50,023 bases of DNA, taken from the NCBI GenBank assembly GCA_013286315.1, contig JABDFX010000012.1, positions 1 to 50,023 on the forward strand, given 5' to 3'. How positions within the stretch are numbered: the first letter of the stretch is position 1; every line of letters starts with the position of its first letter. Shown here one piece after another: positions 40,520-48,004 of this stretch. This DNA is from Bacteroidota bacterium. Its GTDB lineage: Bacteria; Bacteroidota; Bacteroidia; Chitinophagales; Chitinophagaceae. Made by a program: the position numbers and the translations under genes. The notes under the pieces are model-generated. The model did no database searches. It was not told the DNA's origin and saw nothing but the letters and a program-made list of their open reading frames with translations.

Positions 40520-41059
40520 ATGAAAAATTTTATCAGCAAAGTGGCTTTGATTCTGGCCCTGCTTGTACTTAACAATCGCATCAACGCACAAAATTATAAT
40601 GACTACCGCGATGTGGAGGCGGTTATGTTACAGGTGAATGGGAATGCCTATTCTGAAAAAAAACTGGAAGGTGCTTTTATTGCGTTGCCTGATAATTCAA
40701 ACCAGCTGATTGTAAGGCTACACATTCCTTACTCGTCAATAAATGAAGCAGCGGAGGATACGATGACCTATTTACCGGATTATCATTTTAATTTAAGAAT
40801 GAAAATCGATTCCTGGAAAATACAGGAATCTCTTACCTCAGGTAAAACGTTTGAGACGGATGGATATTTAACACTGAATCATATTACCAAACTGGTGATG
40901 GTTGAATATACCCCACTACCCTCTCTGACTGTTCAGGATGGCGGTTTTAATCTGAATTTGATCATGGGATTCAATCCCGTTGATTTCCAACTGGATGTCC
41001 GGAATACAAATACAAGATATTTTATTAAGATTGGCGACGCACCGGTCAACCGTCTTTGA
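40520..41059 (+). CDS. Exported hypothetical protein
   Basis: 179 residues. Signal peptide M-K-N-F-I-S-K-V-A-L-I-L-A-L-L-V-L-N-N-R-I-N-A-Q. The mature domain is beta-rich with alternating hydrophobic strands (L-I-V-R-L-H-I-P-Y, Y-H-F-N-L-R-M-K-I-D-S-W, F-E-T-D-G-Y-L-T-L-N-H-I-T-K, G-F-N-L-N-L-I-M-G-F-N-P). The pattern resembles YceI/lipocalin-like periplasmic proteins, but I cannot assign it. Its stop abuts the stop of the minus-strand haem lipoprotein with no spacing. Confidence 0.7.
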   Translation: MKNFISKVALILALLVLNNRINAQNYNDYRDVEAVMLQVNGNAYSEKKLEGAFIALPDNSNQLIVRLHIPYSSINEAAEDTMTYLPDYHFNLRMKIDSWKIQESLTSGKTFETDGYLTLNHITKLVMVEYTPLPSLTVQDGGFNLNLIMGFNPVDFQLDVRNTNTRYFIKIGDAPVNRL

Positions 41060-41539
41060 TCATTTATAAAGCTGGTTGGTTATTGGAGGAACGGTGGGCG
41101 TAACGATCACGTTAAATGGTTTTTTCGTTGCCTGGTGACAGCTGTTGCAACTGGCATTTAAAAACAAAAAGCTATGCCGGAAAGCAACCATGTTTTTATT
41201 TTCTATGGCCTGATCTACGCTATCCATGGCGGGGTTTATCATAGCCGCGATTTTTGCTTCCGGATTATTACCATGGAATTGTTGTATTTTTTTAAAAGCG
41301 CTCAGAATCAGGCTTTCTTCATATTTGGCCAGAGCCCAGTTCCGGTTGTCGCCGGCAAACCAAAGTTTGGCGTGGTGCAACTGAATATTACCCATCAATT
41401 CACCAAATCCAGGCGTATAGTTATTTTTCAACTTCTTTTGCAGACTATCTACCTGTGCCTGTAAATGGTTTGTCTGGTCCTCGTTCTGACTACAGGATGC
41501 AAGTGTTAAGAATGAGAAAAGTATGGCTGATAATTTCAT
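41060..41539 (-). CDS. Lipoprotein with C-terminal haem site (cytochrome c'-like)
   Basis: 159 residues. A signal peptide with lipobox T-L-A-S-C at residue 16 makes it an anchored lipoprotein. A short coiled coil follows (L-Q-A-Q-V-D-S-L-Q-K-K-L-K). Four amphipathic helices lead to C-N-S-C-H about 25 residues from the C-terminus. A CxxCH near the end of a four-helix protein is the arrangement of cytochrome c' and related haem sensors. The gene is driven by regulon site 6 and lies next to the LytTR regulator. A redox or NO-binding role is possible but untested. Confidence 0.78.
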   Translation of the reverse strand: MKLSAILFSFLTLASCSQNEDQTNHLQAQVDSLQKKLKNNYTPGFGELMGNIQLHHAKLWFAGDNRNWALAKYEESLILSAFKKIQQFHGNNPEAKIAAMINPAMDSVDQAIENKNMVAFRHSFLFLNASCNSCHQATKKPFNVIVTPTVPPITNQLYK

Positions 41540-41562
41540 AAAATGCGTTTGTACATTGTAGT

Positions 41563-41624
41563 TAAAGCTAGTATCTCAGGTATGAGTAGCTTCAGGTAAG
41601 TCGTTCAATCGGCAAATAGTATCG
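41563..41624 (-). promoter_or_regulatory. Regulon promoter site 6 (haem lipoprotein)
   Basis: Minus strand: half-site CGATACTAT, box TTGCCGATTGAACGACT (41615-41599) and -7 element TAGCTTTA (41570-41563), at 45 nt. The ATG at 41539 is about 18 nt past the expected transcription start. Confidence 0.78.
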
Positions 41625-41695
41625 GTATATGAGAAGGCCTGGTAGTTCAGTTACTACAGATTTACCACTCAGCTAATAAGGGGTGGTGATGAAAA

Positions 41696-42391
41696 TTAAA
41701 TGATGTTCATTCTCTTGTTTAATGCTGCCCGGTAGGCATCCGCTACAGGTATGGGTTTTCGGTTTATGATCAATGCACCACCTTCCATGCTGTCAATCTT
41801 ATTGATGGCCACGAGATAAGAACGGTGAACCCTGAGGAACCTGGATGCCGGAAGTCTTTCTTCAACCGTTTTTAGTGTGGTATGAATGGCATAAAACTTT
41901 TCTGCTGTATAAAGTTTAACATAGTCGCCCATCGCTTCTGCAAATAATATACTATCCAGTTTCAGCCTGCGTACAATATTGGAATCACGAATAAAAACAA
42001 ATTCTTCTTCCCTTACATTCACCTCCTCCTGATTACTATCCAATATTTCCCTTGCCTTATCAATGGCCTGAATAAACCGGGGACCCGTTACAGGTTTTAT
42101 AATATAATCCACCACATTCAGGTCAAAGGCATCTGCCGCATACTCTTTTCTTGAAGTAATAAAAATAATGACGGGCCTCTTTTTTGTTAAGTTTTTGGTC
42201 AGCTCCAGTCCCGACATGCCAGGCATTTCTATATCGAGTAAAAGAAGATCTATGGATTCTGAGAGAATCAGGTTGTACGCTTCATAAGCATCCGAACATT
42301 CCGCAACAATCGTCAGGTCATCAACTCTGCCTGCCAATTCACTTAATGCTATTCTGGCCATTTTATTGTCATCAACAATCAGAGCGTTCAT
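41696..42391 (-). CDS. LytTR-family response regulator
   Basis: 231 residues: a REC domain (residues 1-120; acidic D7/D8 in I-V-D-D-N, phospho-acceptor D53 in L-L-L-D-I-E-M-P-G-M-S-G, Thr in I-F-I-T-S, Lys in Y-I-I-K-P-V). A LytTR DNA-binding domain follows (about 130-231; F-V-F-I-R-D-S-N-I-V-R-R-L, Y-V-K-L-Y-T-A-E-K, L-R-V-H-R-S-Y-L-V-A). LytTR regulators bind pairs of 9-bp direct repeats separated by about 12 bp. The genes on both sides carry a 21-bp-spaced direct-repeat promoter. The usual partner, a LytS-like membrane kinase, is not adjacent. Confidence 0.93.
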   Translation of the reverse strand: MNALIVDDNKMARIALSELAGRVDDLTIVAECSDAYEAYNLILSESIDLLLLDIEMPGMSGLELTKNLTKKRPVIIFITSRKEYAADAFDLNVVDYIIKPVTGPRFIQAIDKAREILDSNQEEVNVREEEFVFIRDSNIVRRLKLDSILFAEAMGDYVKLYTAEKFYAIHTTLKTVEERLPASRFLRVHRSYLVAINKIDSMEGGALIINRKPIPVADAYRAALNKRMNII

Positions 42392-42423
42392 ATACTAAAA
42401 TTAATAAATTTTGACGGGTTCGG

Positions 42424-42485
42424 CTATTGATTTTGCCTGCTGACCGATTGCTGTTATCTCCTGTTTTCTCAGGTGTGTAGCTTTA
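42424..42485 (+). promoter_or_regulatory. Regulon promoter site 4 (VIT-family gene)
   Basis: Half-site CTATTGATT, box TTGCCTGCTGACCGATT (42433-42449) and -7 element TAGCTTTA (42478-42485), at 45 nt. It lies in the divergent interval between the LytTR gene and the VIT-family gene. It overlaps the longer frame starting at 42473, so that frame's start cannot be used. Confidence 0.78.
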
Positions 42486-42517
42486 CAGTATTCATTCAAG
42501 ATATGATTCATTTACAG

Positions 42518-43000
42518 ATGAAAACAAAGGAACAAAAGCGTGACCTGGTTCTTCAGGTGATACAACCAGGACTTGCAGGTCTCATGGACGGGTCCGTATC
42601 TTCACTTGCCCCATTATTTGCAGCAGCCCTCTCTACGCACAATAGCCACACCACATTTCTGGTAGGACTTGCCACAGCAGTCGGAGCCGGAATCAGTATG
42701 GCTTTTTCCGAAGCGCTATCCGACGATGGAAAACTAAGCGGAAGAGGGAACCCTGTAAGCCGCGGTATTGTCTGCGGACTGATGACTTTTATTGGCGCAG
42801 CCGGACATACTTTACCCTTCCTGCTTCCTTCATTTCATATTGCCCTGACTGCTGCCACCATGGTAGTCCTGGTGGAATTATTAGTGATAGCCTGGGTAAG
42901 ACACAAATATATGGACACCGCTATCATAAAGGCTGTATTACAGATCGTACTGGGGGGAGTTATTGTTTTTATTGCCGGGATTTTGATCGGCAAAAGTTAA
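42518..43000 (+). CDS. VIT/CCC1-family membrane protein
   Basis: 160 residues from ATG 42518 (MKTKEQKRDLVLQVIQPGLAGLMDGSVSSL); ATG 42503 is an alternative. Earlier starts lie before the promoter. The VIT family signature is clear: G-L-A-G-L-M-D-G-S-V-S-S-L-A-P-L-F-A-A-A-L followed by V-G-L-A-T-A-V-G-A-G-I-S-M-A-F-S-E-A-L-S-D-D-G-K-L-S-G-R-G. Three or four further hydrophobic helices follow. Family members move ferrous iron or manganese across membranes; the metal here is unknown. It is the first gene after the regulon promoter, with a small gene 41 bp downstream. Confidence 0.88.
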   Translation: MKTKEQKRDLVLQVIQPGLAGLMDGSVSSLAPLFAAALSTHNSHTTFLVGLATAVGAGISMAFSEALSDDGKLSGRGNPVSRGIVCGLMTFIGAAGHTLPFLLPSFHIALTAATMVVLVELLVIAWVRHKYMDTAIIKAVLQIVLGGVIVFIAGILIGKS

Positions 43001-43041
43001 CGGGTGTATACCTATTTTTCACATAGAGCAAATTATTAAAT

Positions 43042-43251
43042 ATGAAAACACTTTGTGCAATACTATTTTACATCGCCACGGGTATATATGTTTGTCTTTC
43101 TTATCTTCTTGTACAAATGATTGATAAGAACGGCAAATTTGAACTCGTAATACTCGACTTATTGGGGTTATTGGCAAATATCGTTCTGATCAATTTTCTT
43201 TTGAGGAAATATATTGATAAGCCCTTCGAAAAGGGACGGAATAAAAGTTAG
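43042..43251 (+). CDS. Small two-helix membrane protein
   Basis: 69 residues: two hydrophobic helices (L-C-A-I-L-F-Y-I-A-T-G-I-Y-V-C-L-S-Y-L-L-V and L-V-I-L-D-L-L-G-L-L-A-N-I-V-L-I-N-F-L-L) separated by a charged loop D-K-N-G-K-F-E, and a basic tail. No family is recognised. It lies 41 bp after the VIT-family gene on the same strand and may be its last co-transcribed gene. Confidence 0.6.
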   Translation: MKTLCAILFYIATGIYVCLSYLLVQMIDKNGKFELVILDLLGLLANIVLINFLLRKYIDKPFEKGRNKS

Positions 43252-43352
43252 CCACTACCTTTGAAAGAGAACAAGTTCAACGGACGTACATTGTGGTCCA
43301 GAGCACATATTGCAGGAATATGGAACCTGCCCTGAAATAAAACCGGAGATAT

Positions 43353-45596
43353 ATGCGTAACAAAAGATTTATGCTTTATTTGCTGGGGATTTTTATTACT
43401 ACGATGATGCTGATCGTATTTCTTCAGTATAATTCCAATAATAATATCGATAAGCTGATTCAGGGGAATGAGTCACTTATCCGTGAGTTCCGGATCATCA
43501 GTGAGACACAGAAACTGGAGACAACCCTGCTGTTTATTGAAAGTCATGTATACAGGACTGTTTTCAGTAAAGACTCCAGTTTTTTCGAAGATATAAAAAC
43601 CAACGAAGGAAAAGTAAAGGAAATCCTGTCGAATCTGCGACCCCTTGTTTTAACGGACAGCACAAAAAAACTGGTGCAGGATTTGGATTCACTGACTGAA
43701 GTAAAACTGGAACTTGGGCATGTCATTCTGGATACCCTCTTTTCGAAAGGACAGCTGGCAGCCATAGAGACTTATAAAAGCAGGCGGAAAACCTACGTAA
43801 TGGGGGATATTGTGCATGTGATTGATTTATTAAACAAACCCCGGCAACAATATCTGACCAAGCTGGCAATTGATGCGAATCAGAGCGGAAAAAGAGCCAG
43901 GGAATGGGGATTTATCCTGGCGATTACTGCAGTGTTAGCATCCATATTTACTTTTGTATATATTACGAAGCGGATCAAGCGTCAACAGCAACTATACGAA
44001 CAATTAAATGAATCCGAAAAGAGAGCGAGGGAAGCCGGAATTATAAAGGAGAACTTTATGGCCAATATGAGCCATGAAATCAGAACGCCCATGAATGCAA
44101 TCCTGGGTTTTACAAATTTATTGCAGAAAGAACAGCTCAATGAAAAATCGGAGGAGTTTGTGCGTTCCATTCAAAATTCGGGAGAAAATCTGCTGGAAAT
44201 TATTAATGATATACTTGATTTTTCCAAAATAGAAGCCGGCATGATGCGGATTGAATCGAATTCATTTAGCCTGCGTGAACTCCTTCATTCTGTAAAAACC
44301 ATGTTTACGGCAAAGATTCAGGCAAAGGATCTCAGCTTCACGGTGAATATTGAAAATTCAATACCTGAATTGTTAACAGGGGATGCAGTACGCTTAACGC
44401 AGATATTAGTGAACCTGGTAAATAACGCCATAAAATTTACCAACAGCGGGGGAATTGAGATAAATGTGACAGCGGATAATAAAAGGGAAGATACTATTGT
44501 TATTTCCTTTTCTGTGAAGGATACCGGAATAGGTATCGCCTCCCATAAAATGGATGCGATATTTGAGCGCTTTCAGCAGGCGGATGATGACACCACACGT
44601 AAATATGGCGGCACGGGTCTTGGCTTGTCTATTGTTAAACAATTGGTTGAATTGCAAAATGGAACTATTCATGTAGTGAGTGTACCAGACAAAGGCACTG
44701 AATTCGTTTTTTCAATTCCTTATGCAATATCAAAAGAATTTACAAATCATGATGACCTGAAATCCTCTTCTTCTGGTGAAATAAACGCAGCCAATAACCG
44801 GTTAAAGATTCTGGTTGCAGAAGATAATGTCATGAATCAGAATCTGATGAGGCATCTGCTATCTTACTGGAATTTTGACTTCGACATCGTAAACAATGGG
44901 AAGGAGGCTATTGAAGCATTACAGCTACAAGATTACAGATTGCTGCTGATGGATATTCAGATGCCCCTGATGGATGGCTATACAACCACGATGAAAATAC
45001 GAAATGAATTGAAAATGAATATTCCGATCATTGCCATGACGGCGCATGCGATGGAAGGAGAAAGAGAAAAATGTTTAAGTTATGGCATGAATGAATATAT
45101 CTCAAAACCTATCAGGGAGAAAGAATTATTTAAAATCATGAATAATTTCCTGAAAGCAAATGGCGGCAAAGCAGTAATAAAAAATGAAAGCACCCATATT
45201 CCCCTTAACGACGGATTGCTGCTGGATCTCAATTATCTCAACGAAATTTCCGGAGGAAACACCAGATTCGAAATAAGAATGATAGAGCAATTCCTGCAGC
45301 AGGTCCCGGCTGAACTGGAAGCCATGAAGGAAGCCTTTGATGGATCGCACTTTGAGGACCTCTCCCATATTGCGCACAATTTAAAAACCTCCGTATCATT
45401 TATGGGCCTCTCAAAGAAGCTGGATCATCACCTGGATTTTATAGAAAGCAATGCGGGTATTCCAGACCTGCATGAGAGTGTAAAGGAAAACATGACAATT
45501 GTGAGAAATATTTGCCATAGGGTTTTTCGGGAAGCTAAAGATTACCTGGTGCGCAATGCGCCTGATTCAAATATCAGATCAGAGAATAGTGACTAA
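43353..45596 (+). CDS. Hybrid histidine kinase with CHASE3-like sensor, receiver and HPt
   Basis: 747 residues. TM1 about 8-24; a periplasmic helical sensor of CHASE3 type (about 28-183); TM2 about 187-205. HisKA carries H241 in N-M-S-H-E-I-R-T-P-M-N-A-I. HATPase_c has N-L-V-N-N-A-I-K-F-T, D-T-G-I-G-I and G-G-T-G-L-G-L-S. The receiver has acidic E490/D491 and phospho-acceptor D534 in L-L-L-M-D-I-Q-M-P. An HPt domain ends the protein with H675 in A-H-N-L-K-T-S. All relay sites are intact, so it can pass phosphate to a separate regulator. The nearest regulators are the LytTR protein (41696) and the receiver-only protein (15600); linkage is not shown. Confidence 0.94.
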   Translation: MRNKRFMLYLLGIFITTMMLIVFLQYNSNNNIDKLIQGNESLIREFRIISETQKLETTLLFIESHVYRTVFSKDSSFFEDIKTNEGKVKEILSNLRPLVLTDSTKKLVQDLDSLTEVKLELGHVILDTLFSKGQLAAIETYKSRRKTYVMGDIVHVIDLLNKPRQQYLTKLAIDANQSGKRAREWGFILAITAVLASIFTFVYITKRIKRQQQLYEQLNESEKRAREAGIIKENFMANMSHEIRTPMNAILGFTNLLQKEQLNEKSEEFVRSIQNSGENLLEIINDILDFSKIEAGMMRIESNSFSLRELLHSVKTMFTAKIQAKDLSFTVNIENSIPELLTGDAVRLTQILVNLVNNAIKFTNSGGIEINVTADNKREDTIVISFSVKDTGIGIASHKMDAIFERFQQADDDTTRKYGGTGLGLSIVKQLVELQNGTIHVVSVPDKGTEFVFSIPYAISKEFTNHDDLKSSSSGEINAANNRLKILVAEDNVMNQNLMRHLLSYWNFDFDIVNNGKEAIEALQLQDYRLLLMDIQMPLMDGYTTTMKIRNELKMNIPIIAMTAHAMEGEREKCLSYGMNEYISKPIREKELFKIMNNFLKANGGKAVIKNESTHIPLNDGLLLDLNYLNEISGGNTRFEIRMIEQFLQQVPAELEAMKEAFDGSHFEDLSHIAHNLKTSVSFMGLSKKLDHHLDFIESNAGIPDLHESVKENMTIVRNICHRVFREAKDYLVRNAPDSNIRSENSD

Positions 45597-45647
45597 CGGA
45601 ATCTTCTATCCAATATCATTTACCTGTGGCGGCTGTCCTGCTGACAG

Positions 45648-46079
45648 TTATGAAAGTTTGCTTTGCTCAACCCCGTATCGTATGGCCGCTTCCAGAATAT
45701 CAATATTTATATCTTTTAGCGTTTTGAACTTGACGCAATAACCACTCACGCTTGCCTTGCCTAATTCTTTTCCGTACGTTTGAGTTAAGTATGTCTTATC
45801 CTTAATGCCAAGGATATAGACAGAGATTCCGGTTTTGTTTGCACTCAACCCAATTTGATAAAAGTCTTTGGTTGTTCCATCAGCATATTTTATTGTTTGA
45901 AGCCCATATCCTATATTGGGATTGGAAACAGTTTTATTTTCGCTGTTTTTACCATCGAGGAACCATAATTTATATCCCGGTAATACCTGAAGTATGAACC
46001 TGTGTAACTCTTGCATCTCATAACGTTTTGGTCCGGGTTGGATGGCAATATACTTTTCGATTTGTTCCTGTGCGTTCAT
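45648..46079 (-). CDS. DUF1801 domain protein
   Basis: 143 residues, cytosolic. The DUF1801 pattern is visible: an N-terminal helix (E-Q-I-E-K-Y-I-A-I-Q-P-G-P-K-R-Y-E-M-Q-E-L-H-R-F-I), then strands including Y-Q-I-G-L-S-A-N-K-T-G-I-S-V-Y-I-L-G and the terminal Y-C-V-K-F-K-T-L-K-D-I-N-I-D-I-L. The family is of unknown function and often sits with VOC and YCII genes, as here. It is the last gene of a minus-strand cluster of five small cytosolic or exported proteins, convergent with the hybrid kinase (51 bp between stops). Confidence 0.82.
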   Translation of the reverse strand: MNAQEQIEKYIAIQPGPKRYEMQELHRFILQVLPGYKLWFLDGKNSENKTVSNPNIGYGLQTIKYADGTTKDFYQIGLSANKTGISVYILGIKDKTYLTQTYGKELGKASVSGYCVKFKTLKDINIDILEAAIRYGVEQSKLS

Positions 46080-46147
46080 ATAAATGATTTTGAATTTTCG
46101 TCTTTTATCATTACCTGAGTATCGTTGTGCAATAACCGCTGTCTAAG

Positions 46148-46567
46148 TCACTTCACATTGTCCGAATTGCCAGGGTAATGCACGCCAGTACCGAAAAAAG
46201 TTTCAATGGATTTTATTTTACCATTACTGAAAGTGTAAAATTCAACATTATGAACCATCTTGTTGTCGGTGGTGGTGATATCGTACATCGCGAATGCGGT
46301 GTTACCGTCTACCATTATCTTACTAAATTCAATATGTTTGAAGAAACGGACCCCGCCCCAGCATTTCTCTTTATATTTTGCAAGGGTTAAATGGTCATCC
46401 CCATTGGGGCTTGTGAAAGTAAAGCCCTCTGCAAGCTGGTCCGCAAGCAAATTCCAATCTCTCTTTTCATACCCGGAGAAATAGATTTTAATACGGTCCT
46501 CTGCGCTCTGTGATTTGGCATAAACAAAGATGCTGCAAAAGATAAAGAAAAGTAAGATTTGTTTCAT
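46148..46567 (-). CDS. SnoaL-like / NTF2-fold exported protein
   Basis: 139 residues. Signal peptide M-K-Q-I-L-L-F-F-I-F-C-S-I-F-V-Y-A-K-S-Q. The mature part is an NTF2-like cone: R-I-K-I-Y-F-S-G-Y-E-K-R-D-W-N-L-L, F-T-F-T-S-P-N-G-D-D-H-L, T-A-F-A-M-Y-D-I-T-T-T-D, F-Y-T-F-S-N-G-K-I-K-S-I-E-T-F-F-G. This is the SnoaL-like ligand-binding fold, with no assignable catalytic residues. The start ATG at 46567 is directly preceded by heptamers ACGATAA/ACAATAA. Confidence 0.82.
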   Translation of the reverse strand: MKQILLFFIFCSIFVYAKSQSAEDRIKIYFSGYEKRDWNLLADQLAEGFTFTSPNGDDHLTLAKYKEKCWGGVRFFKHIEFSKIMVDGNTAFAMYDITTTDNKMVHNVEFYTFSNGKIKSIETFFGTGVHYPGNSDNVK

Positions 46568-46600
46568 GATCGTTTATCGTTTATTGTTTATTGTTTATTT
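46568..46600 (-). repeat. Tandem heptamer (ACAATAA) upstream of a start codon
   Basis: On the minus strand: ACAATAA twice, ACGATAA, then ACGATC abutting the ATG. It is one base different from the ACAATTA unit at the other two sites. Confidence 0.82.
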
Positions 46601-46638
46601 GAAGAAAATCTGATTTCTATTCCCCGTACACGCAGATC

Positions 46639-47037
46639 TTACATACCTGGCCAATACAATACATTGAATTTATGGCCATCAGGATCAGCAAAGACACACA
46701 TATACCCCTTTTGAAATGCACCTGGTTCCATGAAAATGGTAGCGCCTGACTTTTTTACTATTTCTCCCCATTGGTCCACTTCGTCTTTATTTTTTGCGGA
46801 AAGCGAAAACAGGATCTCGTTGCCTTTTTTCGTATCGGATATTTCGCCCAATAAGCCCGATTTAAATTTGTCTTCCAAAAAGAAGTGCATGACAAATTCG
46901 TCTTCGCCAACCAGGAAACTGGCCAGTTCAGGATCATTGTTTTGCGTGTTGGGTTTGAACCCCAAATCTGTATAGAATTTAGTTGTCCGGGCTATATCTC
47001 TTACCGCCAGATTCGCCCATATCATTTTTGTCTTCAT
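46639..47037 (-). CDS. VOC-family (glyoxalase/bleomycin resistance) protein
   Basis: 132 residues, two beta-alpha-beta-beta-beta units. N-terminal unit: M-I-W-A-N-L-A-V-R-D-I-A-R-T-T-K-F-Y-T-D-L-G-F-K. The second unit ends G-Y-M-C-V-F-A-D-P-D-G-H-K-F-N-V-L-Y-W, the characteristic F-x-D-P-D-G-H-x-x-x-V motif. These are cytosolic metal-dependent or ligand-binding proteins. The substrate is unknown. Confidence 0.9.
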   Translation of the reverse strand: MKTKMIWANLAVRDIARTTKFYTDLGFKPNTQNNDPELASFLVGEDEFVMHFFLEDKFKSGLLGEISDTKKGNEILFSLSAKNKDEVDQWGEIVKKSGATIFMEPGAFQKGYMCVFADPDGHKFNVLYWPGM

Positions 47038-47115
47038 ATTATTTCAATTTTGCATTTCTTTTTGTGGATTCATCCGACCCTTCTACCGGCATTTATTCTC
47101 TTTCCTGCTTTTTAC

Positions 47116-47514
47116 TCATGCCTTAATCATACAAAGCATTTCATCATCGGACTTATACCATTCTACACAGGGATGATTTTTTTGGGGTCTGTTGTCTGGC
47201 ATTAACCCGTGAAATATATCTTTTATAGAATCAAGTTTGCTTAACCAGTTGTATATGGATTCCGAGCGGTATTCGCCTTTCGTTATAATAAGTTTTTCAT
47301 AATGATATTTATTTGCTTCCCCCTTAAAGGCCTCCGGCACCATGGCATAATATTGAACACTGTCGTTTTCATCCATCCAACTGATTCCATAATAAGAACG
47401 GTTTTTGCCAAATGTCATCACCAGATTATCGAAAGCTTCATTTATTCCATTTGGAAATGTTTTTACCTGCACTCCAAATACGCACATATCTTCCTTTTGA
47501 TAGTATATTTCCAT
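47116..47514 (-). CDS. GyrI-like / effector-binding fold protein (tentative)
   Basis: 132 residues, cytosolic. The pattern V-F-G-V-Q-V-K-T-F-P-N-G-I-N-E-A-F-D-N-L near the start and the final C-V-E-W-Y-K-S-D-D-E-M-L-C-M-I-K-A resemble stand-alone GyrI-like (AraC effector-binding) proteins of Bacteroidota, here without any DNA-binding part. The central acidic segment (Y-G-I-S-W-M-D-E-N-D-S-V-Q-Y-Y-A-M-V-P) would form the second beta-sheet. The family call is from pattern only. It lies in the minus-strand cluster with VOC, SnoaL-like and DUF1801 genes. Confidence 0.6.
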   Translation of the reverse strand: MEIYYQKEDMCVFGVQVKTFPNGINEAFDNLVMTFGKNRSYYGISWMDENDSVQYYAMVPEAFKGEANKYHYEKLIITKGEYRSESIYNWLSKLDSIKDIFHGLMPDNRPQKNHPCVEWYKSDDEMLCMIKA

Positions 47515-47529
47515 TATTATCTTTTTGCA

Positions 47530-47796
47530 TTATGATGAATGATGATGCTCTGAAGTACCAGGTTTCATATCAATCTTAAAGTATGGTTTGTAAGCTGCTA
47601 AGCGCTCCAGAAGATTTTTATTCTCTTCTATAATTCTTGCTTTTTCGGTTTCGCCTGCAGGAAGAATGATCAGGTTAAAAATGGAATGTTCTTTGTCTAA
47701 AATATCTCCGCTATTTACTGCAAAAGGGCTATGCCCGAATGGTAAGGCAAGCCGGCAATCTCCTGCCGGGAAATGCGGAAATTTTAGTTGTTTCAT
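47530..47796 (-). CDS. Small hypothetical protein
   Basis: 88 residues from ATG 47796 (MKQLKFPHFPAGDCRLALPFG). The frame is open further upstream to 47913, but those residues lack patterned hydrophobicity. A strand-helix arrangement is visible: F-N-L-I-I-L-P-A-G-E-T-E-K-A-R-I-I-E-E-N-K-N-L-L-E-R-L. It ends in a His-rich tail (E-H-H-H-S-S). No family is recognised. It is 15 bp from the gene at 47116-47514 on the same strand, so probably the first gene of that cluster. Confidence 0.5.
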   Translation of the reverse strand: MKQLKFPHFPAGDCRLALPFGHSPFAVNSGDILDKEHSIFNLIILPAGETEKARIIEENKNLLERLAAYKPYFKIDMKPGTSEHHHSS

Positions 47797-48004
47797 TATA
47801 CTAAGACAACGGAAAGGCCGCAATCCGGACATTTCCTGTACGGAAATTAATATTCCGTTTGTCATTACTCCAAACAACCTCCATGTCGCCTTGCGAAAGT
47901 CAAACCTCATCAAATTTTATTACGTGGCTCCGGTGGCGCTTTAACTATAAAACCGACGGTCTTCGCGGCTCTGTGAAATTTGCTAATTTTAAATTTTAAA
48001 CAAT

